From the NCBI RefSeq assembly GCF_029227915.1, contig NC_079881.1, forward strand, positions 26,265,501 to 26,329,500: a stretch of 64,000 nt of DNA, written 5' to 3'. Shown here in pieces: positions 1-9,596 of this stretch. Every line of letters starts with the position of its first letter. The stretch's first letter is position 1. The position numbers and the translations under genes were made by a program. The stretch comes from Hydractinia symbiolongicarpus (taxonomy: Eukaryota; Cnidaria; Hydrozoa; Anthoathecata; Hydractiniidae). Under the pieces are notes generated by a model. The model saw only the letters and a list, made by a program, of their open reading frames with translations, was not told where the DNA came from and did not search any database.

Positions 1-30
1 TGCGTTTTAGTGGTGAAAAGATAATTTAAA

Positions 31-50
31 ATCGTTTGTTTCGTTTTGGA
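31..50 (+). repeat. Net 7-bp insertion in the first monomer of the 4673-bp HOR
   Basis: The usual TTTAAAAAATCGTTTTGG is replaced by TTTAAAATCG, then TTTGTTTCG, then TTTTGG: two A bases fewer and about nine bases more, giving a 210-bp monomer at 1-210. The added bases look like a local duplication around CGTTT. The same change is present at about 4704-4723 in copy 2. The closely related monomer at about 29832-30036 lacks it, so it arose in the lineage of this HOR before its last duplication. Confidence 0.88.
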
Positions 51-86
51 AATGAGTTTACTCAGAGGGTACTTTCTTTGTATACA

Positions 87-100
87 TTCGACTATACGGG
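87..100 (+). other. TTCG-N6-CGGG motif in A-type monomers (CENP-B-box-like, one base short); example
   Basis: A-type monomers with ATTCGACTATACGGG have TTCG at 87-90 and CGGG at 97-100, six bases apart. The published CENP-B box core is TTCG-N4-A-N2-CGGG, seven bases apart, so this is a near-match that fails on spacing. B-type monomers have CTTTTGACTATACGGG and lack TTCG. Class A3 lacks the third G of CGGG. No binding protein can be inferred from this alone. Confidence 0.4.
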
Positions 101-210
101 CCAAGCCCGAGATATACGGGAAATCGCGGGTTTTAGTTTACCGGCGATTAAACCACTTTCGTTAAGCGTCTCATTAAAAATGAAAACATTTCTGAAAACT
201 ACAAGTCTCA

Positions 211-413
211 TGCGTTTTAGTGGTGAAAAAATAATTTAAAAAATCGTTCAGGAAATGAGTTTACTCCCTGGGTACTTTCTTTGTATACTTTTGACTATAC
301 GGGCCGAGTCCGGGATTTACGGGAAGTCGCGGGTTTTCGTTTGCCTGCAGTTAAACTTCTTTTATTCAGCGTCTCATCAAAAATGAAAACATTTTTAAAA
401 ACTACAAGTCTCA
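211..413 (+). repeat. Representative class B1 satellite monomer (203 bp)
   Basis: Carries CTCCCTGGG, TATACTTTTGAC, GGGCCGAGTCCGGG, GGGAAGTCGCGGG, TGCCTGCAG or TGCCTGCGG in place of TGCCGGCG, AAACTTCTTTTATTCAGCG and CATTTTTAAAAAC. In the left 50 kb it is usually followed directly by a class B2 monomer. Versions with GCCGGCGAGTAACC become the commonest type right of 51 kb. Confidence 0.88.
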
Positions 414-616
414 TGGGCTTTAGTGGTGAAATAATAATTTAAAAAATCGTTCTGGAAATGAGTTTACACCCTGGGTACTTTCTTTGTATACTTTTCACTA
501 TACGGGCCGAGTCCGGGATTTACGTGAAATCGCAGGTTTTCGTTTGCCGGCGATTAAACTTCTTTTATTCAGCGTCCCATCAAAAATGAAAACATTTTTG
601 AAAACTACAAGTCTTA
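414..616 (+). repeat. Representative class B2 satellite monomer (203 bp)
   Basis: The most distinctive B class: it starts TGGGCTTTAG rather than TGCGTTTTAG and then has GAAATAATAA, TTCTGG, CACCCTGGG, CTTTTCAC, GGGCCGAGTCCGGG and GTGAAATCGCAGG. These changes stay linked in nearly every copy in the left 50 kb, so the class is an old, stable lineage. From 51 kb rightwards the TGGG/GAAATAATAA start is instead joined to CTTTTGAC and GAAGTCGCGGG, which marks recombinant monomers. Confidence 0.88.
580..601 (+). repeat. 9-bp dyad (inverted repeat) present in most monomers; example
   Basis: Arms TCAAAAATG and CATTTTTGA are perfect reverse complements separated by AAAA, near the end of the monomer. 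The seven inner pairs (AAAAATG/CATTTTT) are kept in most monomers. Several classes alter the outer pairs: B1 has CATTTTTAA (C-A mismatch) and A1 often has CATTTCTGA. At about 4231-4252 both outer arms change together (TTAAAAATG with CATTTTTAA) and the full 9-bp pairing is kept. Whether it forms a hairpin in the cell is not known. Confidence 0.8.
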
Positions 617-1022
617 TGCGTTTTAGTGGTGAAAAAATAATTTAAAAAATCGTTCGGGAAATGAGTTTACTCCCTGGGTACTTTCTTTGAATGCATTCGA
701 CTACACGGGCCAAGCCCGGGATTAAGGGGAAATCGCTGGTTTTCGTTTGCCGGCGATTAAACCTCTTTCATTAAGCGTCTCATCTAAAATGAAAACATTT
801 TTGAAAACTACAAGTCTCATGCGTTTTAGTGGTGAAAAAATAATTTAAAAAATCGTTCGGAAAATGAGTTTACTCCCTGGGTACTTTCTTTGTTAACTTT
901 TGACTATACGGGCCGAGTCCGGGATTTGCGGGAAATCGCGGGTTTTCGTTTGCCGGCGATTAAACTTCTTTTATTCAGCGTTCCATTAAAAATGAAAATA
1001 TTTTTGAAAACTACAAGTCTCA

Positions 1023-1225
1023 TGCGTTTTAGTGGTGAAAAGATAATTTAAAAAATCGTTTTGGAAATGAGTTTACTCACAGGGTACTTTTTTTGTATAC
1101 ATTCGACTATACGGGCCAAGCCCGAGATATACGGGAAATCGCGGGTTTTCGTTTGCCGGCGATTAAACCACTTTCATTAAGCGTCTCATCAAAAATGAAA
1201 ACATTTCTAAAAACTACAAGTCTCA
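1023..1225 (+). repeat. Representative class A1 satellite monomer (203 bp)
   Basis: Linked diagnostic variants, in order: GATAATTT near the start, TCGTTTTGG, CTCACAGGG, TATACATTCGAC, GGGCCAAGCCCGAGATATACGGG, then AAACCACTTTCATTAAGCG. The 8-bp palindrome TGTATACA occurs here and in other monomers carrying TATACATTCG. Close relatives recur at 2240, around 16.7, 19.9, 21.7, 22.8 and 23.2 kb, and through to 50.4 kb. A related class A2 (617-819) has GAATGCATTCGACTACACGG, GGATTAAGGGGAAATCGCTGG and CATCTAAAATG. Class A3 (1632-1833) is a 202-bp form with one G missing in TACGGCC. Class names are mine, for use within this window. Confidence 0.9.
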
Positions 1226-1936
1226 TGCGTTTTAGTGGTGAAAAAATAATTTAAAAAATCGTTCGGGAAATGAGTTTACTCCCTGGGTACTTTCTTTGTA
1301 TACTTTTGACTATACGGGCCGAGTCCGGGATTTACGGGAAGTCGCGGGTTTTCGTTTACCTGCGATTAAACTTCTTTTATTCAGCGTCTCATCAAAAATG
1401 AAAACATTTTTAAAAACTACAAGTCTCATGGGCTTTAGTGGTGAAATAATAATTTAAAAAATCCTTCTGGAAATGAGTTTACACCCTGGGTACTTTCTTT
1501 GTATGCTTTTCACTATACGGGCCGAGTCCGGGATTTACGTGAAATCGCAGGTTTTCGTTTGCCGGCGATTAAACTTCTTTTATTCAGCGTCTCATCAAAA
1601 ATGAAAACATTTTTGAAAACTACAAGTCTCATGCGTTTTAGTGGTGAAAAAATAATTTAAAAAATCGTTTTGGAAATGAGTTTACTCACAGGGTACTTTC
1701 TTTGTTTACATTCGACTATACGGCCAAGCCCGGGATTTACGGAATATCGCGGGTTTTCGTTTGCCGGCGATTAAACCTCTTTCATTAAGCGTCTCATCAA
1801 AAATGAAAACATTTTTGAAAACTACAAGTCTCATGCGTTTTAGTGGTGAAAAATTAATTTAAAAAATCGTTCGGAAAATGAGTTTACTCCCTGGGTACTT
1901 TCTTTGTACACTTTTGACTATACGGGCCGAGTCCGG

Positions 1937-1951
1937 GATTTACGGGAAATC
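1937..1951 (+). repeat. Second short dyad in the GC-rich core; example
   Basis: GATTT and AAATC flank ACGGG, a 5-bp inverted repeat inside the GC-rich core. It is kept in monomers with GGGATTTACGGGAAATCG. It is lost in those with GAAGTCGCGGG or GAGATATACGGG, so it is a class property rather than a constant of the family. Confidence 0.6.
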
Positions 1952-2036
1952 GCGGGTTTTCGTTTGCCGGCGATTAAACTTCTTTTATTCAGCGTCCCAT
2001 TAAAAATGAAAACATTTTTGAAAACTACAAGTCTCA

Positions 2037-2239
2037 TGCGTTTTAGTGGTGAAAAAATAATATAAAAAATCGTTCGGGAAATGAGTTTACTCCCTGGGTA
2101 CCTTCTTTGAATACTTTTGACTATATGGGCCAAGCCCGGGATTTACGGGAAATGGCAGGTTTACCTTTGCCGGCGATTAAACTTCTTTTATTCAGTGTTT
2201 CATCAAAAATGAATATATTTTTGAAAACTACAAGTCTCA
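2037..2239 (+). repeat. Representative class C satellite monomer (203 bp)
   Basis: Recognised by AATAATATAAAAAATCG, GAATACTTTTGACTATATGGGCC, GGGAAATGGCAGGTTTACC, CAGTGTTTCATC and ATATTTTTGAAAAC. It is almost always followed by a class A1 monomer. A subset between about 18.7 and 43 kb has CTCTTGAC and AAGCGCGGG. TATGGGCC-bearing copies are last seen near 47.8 kb; AAATGGC-bearing copies are last seen near 49.8 kb. Confidence 0.85.
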
Positions 2240-4673
2240 TGCGTTTTAGTGGTGAAAAGATAATTTAAAAAATCGTTTTAAAAATGAGTTTACTCACAGG
2301 GTACTTTCTTTGTATACATTCGACTATACGGGCCAAGCCCGAGATATACGGGAAATCGCGGGTTTTCGTTTGCCGGCGATTAAACCACTGTCATTAAGCG
2401 TCTCATCAAAAATGAAAACATTTTTAAAAACTACAAGTCTCATGGGCTTTAGTGGTGAAATAATAATTTAAAAAATCGTTGTGGAAATGAGTTTACACCC
2501 TGGGTACTTTCTTTGTATACTTTTCACTATACGGCTGAGTCCGGGATTTACGTGAAATCGCAGGTATTCGTTTGCCGGCGATTAAACTTCTTTTATTCAG
2601 CGTCTCATCAAAAATGAAAACATTTTTGAAAACTACAAGTCTCTTGCGTTTTAGTGGTGAAAAAAAATCTTAAAAAATCGTTCGGGAAATGAGTTTACTC
2701 CTTGTGTACTTTCTTTGTATACATTCGACTACACGGGCCAAGCCCGGGATTTAGGGGAAATCGCTGGTTTTCGTTTGCCGGCGATTAAACCTCTTTCATT
2801 AGGCGTCTCATTAAAAATGAAAACATTTCTGAAAACTACAAGTCTCATGCGTTTTAGTGGTGAAAAAATAATTTAAAAAATCGTTCAGGAAATGAGTTTA
2901 CTCCCTGGGTACTTTCTTTGTATACTTTTGACTATACGGGCCGAGTCCGGGATTTACGGGAAGTCGCGGGTTTTCATTTGCCTGCGGTTAAACTTCTTTT
3001 ATTCAGCGTCTCATCAAAAATGAAAACATTTTTAAAAACTACAAGTCTCATGGGCTTTAGTGGTGAAATAATAATTTAAAAAATCGTTCTGGAAATGAGT
3101 TTACACCCTGGGTACTTTCTTTGTATACTTTTCACTATACGGGCCGAGTCCGGGATTTACGTGAAATCGCAGGTTTTCGTTTGCCGGCGATTAAACTTCT
3201 TTTATTCAGCGTCCCATCAAAAATGAAAACATTTTTGAAAACTACAAGTCTTATGCGTTTTAGTGGTGAAAAAATAATTTAAAAAATCGTTCGGGAAATG
3301 AGTTTACTCCCTGGGTACTTTCTTTGAATGCATTCGACTACACGGGCCAAGCCCGGGATTAAGGGGAAATCGCTGGTTTTCGTTTGCCGGCGATTAAACC
3401 TCTTTCATTAAGCGTCTCATCTAAAATGAAAACATTTTTAAAAACTACAAGTCTCATGCGTTTTAGTGGTGAAAAAATAATTTAAAAAATCGTTCGGAAA
3501 ATGAGTTTACTCCCTGGGTACTTTCTTTGTTAACTTTTGACTATACGGGCCGAGTCTGGGATTTGCGGGAAATCGCGGGTTTTCGTTTGCCGGCGATTAA
3601 ACTTCTTTTATTCAGCGTTCCATTAAAAATGAAAATATTTCTAAAAACTACAAGTCTCATGCGTTTTAGTGGTGAAAAAATAATTTAAAAAATCGTTCGG
3701 GAAATGAGTTTACTCCCTGGGTACTTTCTTTGTATACTTTTGTCTATACGGGCCGAGTCTGGGATTTACGAGAAGTCGCGGGTTTTCGTTTACCTGCGAT
3801 TAAACTTCTTTTATTCAGCGTCTCATCAAAAATGAAAACATTTTTAAAAACTACAAGTCTCATGGGCTTTAGTGGTGAAATAATAATTTAAAAAATCCTT
3901 CTGGAAATGAGTTTACACCCTGGGTACTTTCTTTGTATGCTTTTTACTATACGGGCCGAGTCCGGGATTTACGTGAAATCGCAGGTTTTCGTTTGCCGGC
4001 GATTAAACTTCTTTTATTCAGCGTCTCATCAAAAATGAAAACATTTTTGAAAACTACAAGTCTCATGCGTTTTAGTGGTGAAAAAATAATTTAAAAAATC
4101 GTTTTGGAAATGAGTTTACGCACAGGGTACTTTCTTTGTTTACATTCGACTATACGGCCAAGCCCGGGATTTACGGAATATCGCGGGTTTTCGTTTGCCG
4201 GCGATTAAACCTCTTTCATTAAGCGTCTCATTAAAAATGAAAACATTTTTAAAAACTACAAGTCTCATGCGTTTTAGTGGTGAAAAAATAATTTAAAAAA
4301 TCGTTCGGAAAATGAGTTTACTCCCTGGGTACTTTCTTTGTATACTTTTGACTATACGGGCTGAGTCCGGGATTTACGGGAAATCGCGGGATTTCGTTTG
4401 CCGGCGATTAAACTTCTTTTATTCAGCGTCCCATTAAAAATGAAAACATTTTTGAAAACTACAAGTCTCATGCGTTTTAGTGGTGAAAAAATAATATAAA
4501 AAATCGTTCGGGTAATGAGTTTACTCCCTGGGTACTTTCTTTGAATACTTTTGACTATATGGGCCAAGCCCGGGAGTTACGGGAAATGGCAGGTTTACGT
4601 TTGCCAGCGATTAAACTTCTTTTATTCAGTGTTTCATCAAAAATGAAAATATTTTTGAAAACTACAAGTCTCA

Positions 4674-7600
4674 TGCGTTTTAGTGGTGAAAAGATAATTT
4701 AAAATCGTTTGTTTCGTTTTGGAAATGAGTTTACTCAGAGGGTACTTTCTTTGTATACATTCGACTATACGGGCCAAGCCCGAGATATACGGGAAATCGC
4801 GGGTTTTAGTTTACCGGCGATTAAACCACTTTCGTTAAGCGTCTCATTAAAAATGAAAACATTTCTGAAAACTACAAGTCTCATGCGTTTTAGTGGTGAA
4901 AAAATAATTTAAAAAATCGTTCAGGAAATGAGTTTACTCCCTGGGTACTTTCTTTGTATACTTTTGACTATACGGGCCGAGTCCGGGATTTACGGGAAGT
5001 CGCGGGTTTTCGTTTGCCTGCAGTTAAACTTCTTTTATTCAGCGTCTCATCAAAAATGAAAACATTTTTAAAAACTACAAGTCTCATGGGCTTTAGTGGT
5101 GAAATAATAATTTAAAAAATCGTTCTGGAAATGAGTTTACACCCTGGGTACTTTCTTTGTATACTTTTCACTATACGGGCCGAGTCCGGGATTTACGTGA
5201 AATCGCAGGTTTTCGTTTGCCGGCGATTAAACTTCTTTTATTCAGCGTCCCATCAAAAATGAAAACATTTTTGAAAACTACAAGTCTTATGCGTTTTAGT
5301 GGTGAAAAAATAATTTAAAAAATCGTTCGGGAAATGAGTTTACTCCCTGGGTACTTTCTTTGAATGCATTCGACTACACGGGCCAAGCCCGGGATTAAGG
5401 GGAAATCGCTGGTTTTCGTTTGCCGGCGATTAAACCTCTTTCATTAAGCGTCTCATCTAAAATGAAAACATTTTTGAAAACTACAAGTCTCATGCGTTTT
5501 AGTGGTGAAAAAATAATTTAAAAAATCGTTCGGAAAATGAGTTTACTCCCTGGGTACTTTCTTTGTTAACTTTTGACTATACGGGCCGAGTCCGGGATTT
5601 GCGGGAAATCGCGGGTTTTCGTTTGCCGGCGATTAAACTTCTTTTATTCAGCGTTCCATTAAAAATGAAAATATTTTTGAAAACTACAAGTCTCATGCGT
5701 TTTAGTGGTGAAAAGATAATTTAAAAAATCGTTTTGGAAATGAGTTTACTCACAGGGTACTTTTTTTGTATACATTCGACTATACGGGCCAAGCCCGAGA
5801 TATACGGGAAATCGCGGGTTTTCGTTTGCCGGCGATTAAACCACTTTCATTAAGCGTCTCATCAAAAATGAAAACATTTCTAAAAACTACAAGTCTCATG
5901 CGTTTTAGTGGTGAAAAAATAATTTAAAAAATCGTTCGGGAAATGAGTTTACTCCCTGGGTACTTTCTTTGTATACTTTTGACTATACGGGCCGAGTCCG
6001 GGATTTACGGGAAGTCGCGGGTTTTCGTTTACCTGCGATTAAACTTCTTTTATTCAGCGTCTCATCAAAAATGAAAACATTTTTAAAAACTACAAGTCTC
6101 ATGGGCTTTAGTGGTGAAATAATAATTTAAAAAATCCTTCTGGAAATGAGTTTACACCCTGGGTACTTTCTTTGTATGCTTTTCACTATACGGGCCGAGT
6201 CCGGGATTTACGTGAAATCGCAGGTTTTCGTTTGCCGGCGATTAAACTTCTTTTATTCAGCGTCTCATCAAAAATGAAAACATTTTTGAAAACTACAAGT
6301 CTCATGCGTTTTAGTGGTGAAAAAATAATTTAAAAAATCGTTTTGGAAATGAGTTTACTCACAGGGTACTTTCTTTGTTTACATTCGACTATACGGCCAA
6401 GCCCGGGATTTACGGAATATCGCGGGTTTTCGTTTGCCGGCGATTAAACCTCTTTCATTAAGCGTCTCATCAAAAATGAAAACATTTTTGAAAACTACAA
6501 GTCTCATGCGTTTTAGTGGTGAAAAATTAATTTAAAAAATCGTTCGGAAAATGAGTTTACTCCCTGGGTACTTTCTTTGTACACTTTTGACTATACGGGC
6601 CGAGTCCGGGATTTACGGGAAATCGCGGGTTTTCGTTTGCCGGCGATTAAACTTCTTTTATTCAGCGTCCCATTAAAAATGAAAACATTTTTGAAAACTA
6701 CAAGTCTCATGCGTTTTAGTGGTGAAAAAATAATATAAAAAATCGTTCGGGAAATGAGTTTACTCCCTGGGTACCTTCTTTGAATACTTTTGACTATATG
6801 GGCCAAGCCCGGGATTTACGGGAAATGGCAGGTTTACCTTTGCCGGCGATTAAACTTCTTTTATTCAGTGTTTCATCAAAAATGAATATATTTTTGAAAA
6901 CTACAAGTCTCATGCGTTTTAGTGGTGAAAAGATAATTTAAAAAATCGTTTTAAAAATGAGTTTACTCACAGGGTACTTTCTTTGTATACATTCGACTAT
7001 ACGGGCCAAGCCCGAGATATACGGGAAATCGCGGGTTTTCGTTTGCCGGCGATTAAACCACTGTCATTAAGCGTCTCATCAAAAATGAAAACATTTTTAA
7101 AAACTACAAGTCTCATGGGCTTTAGTGGTGAAATAATAATTTAAAAAATCGTTGTGGAAATGAGTTTACACCCTGGGTACTTTCTTTGTATACTTTTCAC
7201 TATACGGCTGAGTCCGGGATTTACGTGAAATCGCAGGTATTCGTTTGCCGGCGATTAAACTTCTTTTATTCAGCGTCTCATCAAAAATGAAAACATTTTT
7301 GAAAACTACAAGTCTCTTGCGTTTTAGTGGTGAAAAAAAATCTTAAAAAATCGTTCGGGAAATGAGTTTACTCCTTGTGTACTTTCTTTGTATACATTCG
7401 ACTACACGGGCCAAGCCCGGGATTTAGGGGAAATCGCTGGTTTTCGTTTGCCGGCGATTAAACCTCTTTCATTAGGCGTCTCATTAAAAATGAAAACATT
7501 TCTGAAAACTACAAGTCTCATGCGTTTTAGTGGTGAAAAAATAATTTAAAAAATCGTTCAGGAAATGAGTTTACTCCCTGGGTACTTTCTTTGTATACTT

Positions 7601-8904
7601 TTGACTATACGGGCCGAGTCCGGGATTTACGGGAAGTCGCGGGTTTTCATTTGCCTGCGGTTAAACTTCTTTTATTCAGCGTCTCATCAAAAATGAAAAC
7701 ATTTTTAAAAACTACAAGTCTCATGGGCTTTAGTGGTGAAATAATAATTTAAAAAATCGTTCTGGAAATGAGTTTACACCCTGGGTACTTTCTTTGTATA
7801 CTTTTCACTATACGGGCCGAGTCCGGGATTTACGTGAAATCGCAGGTTTTCGTTTGCCGGCGATTAAACTTCTTTTATTCAGCGTCCCATCAAAAATGAA
7901 AACATTTTTGAAAACTACAAGTCTTATGCGTTTTAGTGGTGAAAAAATAATTTAAAAAATCGTTCGGGAAATGAGTTTACTCCCTGGGTACTTTCTTTGA
8001 ATGCATTCGACTACACGGGCCAAGCCCGGGATTAAGGGGAAATCGCTGGTTTTCGTTTGCCGGCGATTAAACCTCTTTCATTAAGCGTCTCATCTAAAAT
8101 GAAAACATTTTTAAAAACTACAAGTCTCATGCGTTTTAGTGGTGAAAAAATAATTTAAAAAATCGTTCGGAAAATGAGTTTACTCCCTGGGTACTTTCTT
8201 TGTTAACTTTTGACTATACGGGCCGAGTCTGGGATTTGCGGGAAATCGCGGGTTTTCGTTTGCCGGCGATTAAACTTCTTTTATTCAGCGTTCCATTAAA
8301 AATGAAAATATTTCTAAAAACTACAAGTCTCATGCGTTTTAGTGGTGAAAAAATAATTTAAAAAATCGTTCGGGAAATGAGTTTACTCCCTGGGTACTTT
8401 CTTTGTATACTTTTGTCTATACGGGCCGAGTCTGGGATTTACGAGAAGTCGCGGGTTTTCGTTTACCTGCGATTAAACTTCTTTTATTCAGCGTCTCATC
8501 AAAAATGAAAACATTTTTAAAAACTACAAGTCTCATGGGCTTTAGTGGTGAAATAATAATTTAAAAAATCCTTCTGGAAATGAGTTTACACCCTGGGTAC
8601 TTTCTTTGTATGCTTTTTACTATACGGGCCGAGTCCGGGATTTACGTGAAATCGCAGGTTTTCGTTTGCCGGCGATTAAACTTCTTTTATTCAGCGTCTC
8701 ATCAAAAATGAAAACATTTTTGAAAACTACAAGTCTCATGCGTTTTAGTGGTGAAAAAATAATTTAAAAAATCGTTTTGGAAATGAGTTTACGCACAGGG
8801 TACTTTCTTTGTTTACATTCGACTATACGGCCAAGCCCGGGATTTACGGAATATCGCGGGTTTTCGTTTGCCGGCGATTAAACCTCTTTCATTAAGCGTC
8901 TCAT
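4674..8904 (+). repeat. 4673-bp higher-order repeat, copy 2 (truncated)
   Basis: Follows copy 1 directly and matches it base for base over the stretches I compared, so the duplication is recent. The match breaks at 8905, where copy 1 has CATTAAAAATG (4232) and copy 2 has CATCAAAAATG. From there the sequence follows the monomers equivalent to 1834 instead, so the copy ends in an exchange with another part of the same HOR. Confidence 0.88.
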
Positions 8905-9596
8905 CAAAAATGAAAACATTTTTGAAAACTACAAGTCTCATGCGTTTTAGTGGTGAAAAATTAATTTAAAAAATCGTTCGGAAAATGAGTTTACTCCCTG
9001 GGTACTTTCTTTGTACACTTTTGACTATACGGGCCGAGTACGGGATTTACGGGAAATCGCGGGTTTTCGTTTACCTGCGATTAAACTTCTTTTATTCAGC
9101 GTCTCATCAAAAATGAAAACATTTTTAAAAACTACAAGTCTCATGGGCTTTAGTGGTGAAATAATAATTTAAAAAATCCTTCTGGAAATGAGTTTACACC
9201 CTGGGTACTTTCTTTGTATGCTTTTTACTATACGGGCCGAGTCCGGGATTTACGTGAAATCGCAGGTTTTCGTTTGCCGGCGATTAAACTTCTTTTATTC
9301 AGCGTCTCATCAAAAATGAAAACATTTTTGAAAACTACAAGTCTCATGCGTTTTAGTGGTGAAAAAATAATTTAAAAAATCGTTTTGGAAATGAGTTTAC
9401 GCACAGGGTACTTTCTTTGTTTACATTCGACTATACGGCCAAGCCCGGGATTTACGGAATATCGCGGGTTTTCGTTTGCCGGCGATTAAACCTCTTTCAT
9501 TAAGCGTCTCATCAAAAATGAAAACATTTTTGAAAACTACAAGTCTCATGCGTTTTAGTGGTGAAAAATTAATTTAAAAAATCGTTCGGAAAATGA
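8461..9596 (+). repeat. 608-bp trimer tandem duplication at the end of HOR copy 2
   Basis: GTTTACCTGC occurs at 8461 and again at 9069, an exact 608-bp step (three monomers, one of the 202-bp class A3). The second copy runs to about 9596, where CTCCCTGGGTACCTT switches into sequence equivalent to about 2090 of the first HOR. The junction monomer at about 8940-9070 joins a B start to the TTTACCTGCG end of another B1 monomer and carries a private GAGTACGGG. Confidence 0.83.

Larger units (their letters stand above)
1..4673 (+). repeat. 4673-bp higher-order repeat (23 monomers), copy 1
   Basis: Base 1 aligns with base 4674 and the sequences match at a constant 4673-bp offset. The unit reads A, B1, B2, A2, B3, A1, B1, B2, A3, B, C, A1, B2, A2, B1, B2, A2, B3, B1, B2, A3, B, C. 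It also holds an older internal duplication: bases from 211 resemble those from 2848 (offset 2637), and bases from about 1226 resemble those from about 3660 (offset 2434). The change of offset is one A1 monomer (about 1023-1225) absent from the second half. The left edge is cut by the window. Confidence 0.9.

Noticed and set aside
87-103. True CENP-B box
   Set aside because: TTCG and CGGG are six rather than seven bases apart in A-type monomers. Other TTCG sites (GTTCGGGAAATGAG, TTTTCGTTTGCCGGCGA) fail at the CGGG half. Kept only as a low-weight resemblance.
211-260. Replication origin (yeast ARS-like) in the AATAATTTAAAAAATCG element
   Set aside because: The AT-rich stretch does not contain the WTTTAYRTTTW core on either strand, and AT-richness alone is no evidence.
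414-480. RNA polymerase III promoter or tRNA-derived repeat (GGCTTTAGTGG as A box, GTTCGGG as B box)
   Set aside because: The A-box likeness has two mismatches at key bases, the B-box likeness lacks the GGTTCGANNCC end, and spacing between them (about 22 bp) is too short. No tRNA fold or terminator arrangement is evident.
1918-2133. Recurrent 71-codon antisense open frame (MAHIVKSIQ...), seen more than 30 times, plus 62-102-codon sense frames
   Set aside because: The frames repeat because the monomer repeats. 203 is not a multiple of 3, so a frame shifts at every monomer and always meets a stop. None exceeds about 1.5 monomers, starts and stops differ between classes, class-specific indels are tolerated, and no known domain is visible.
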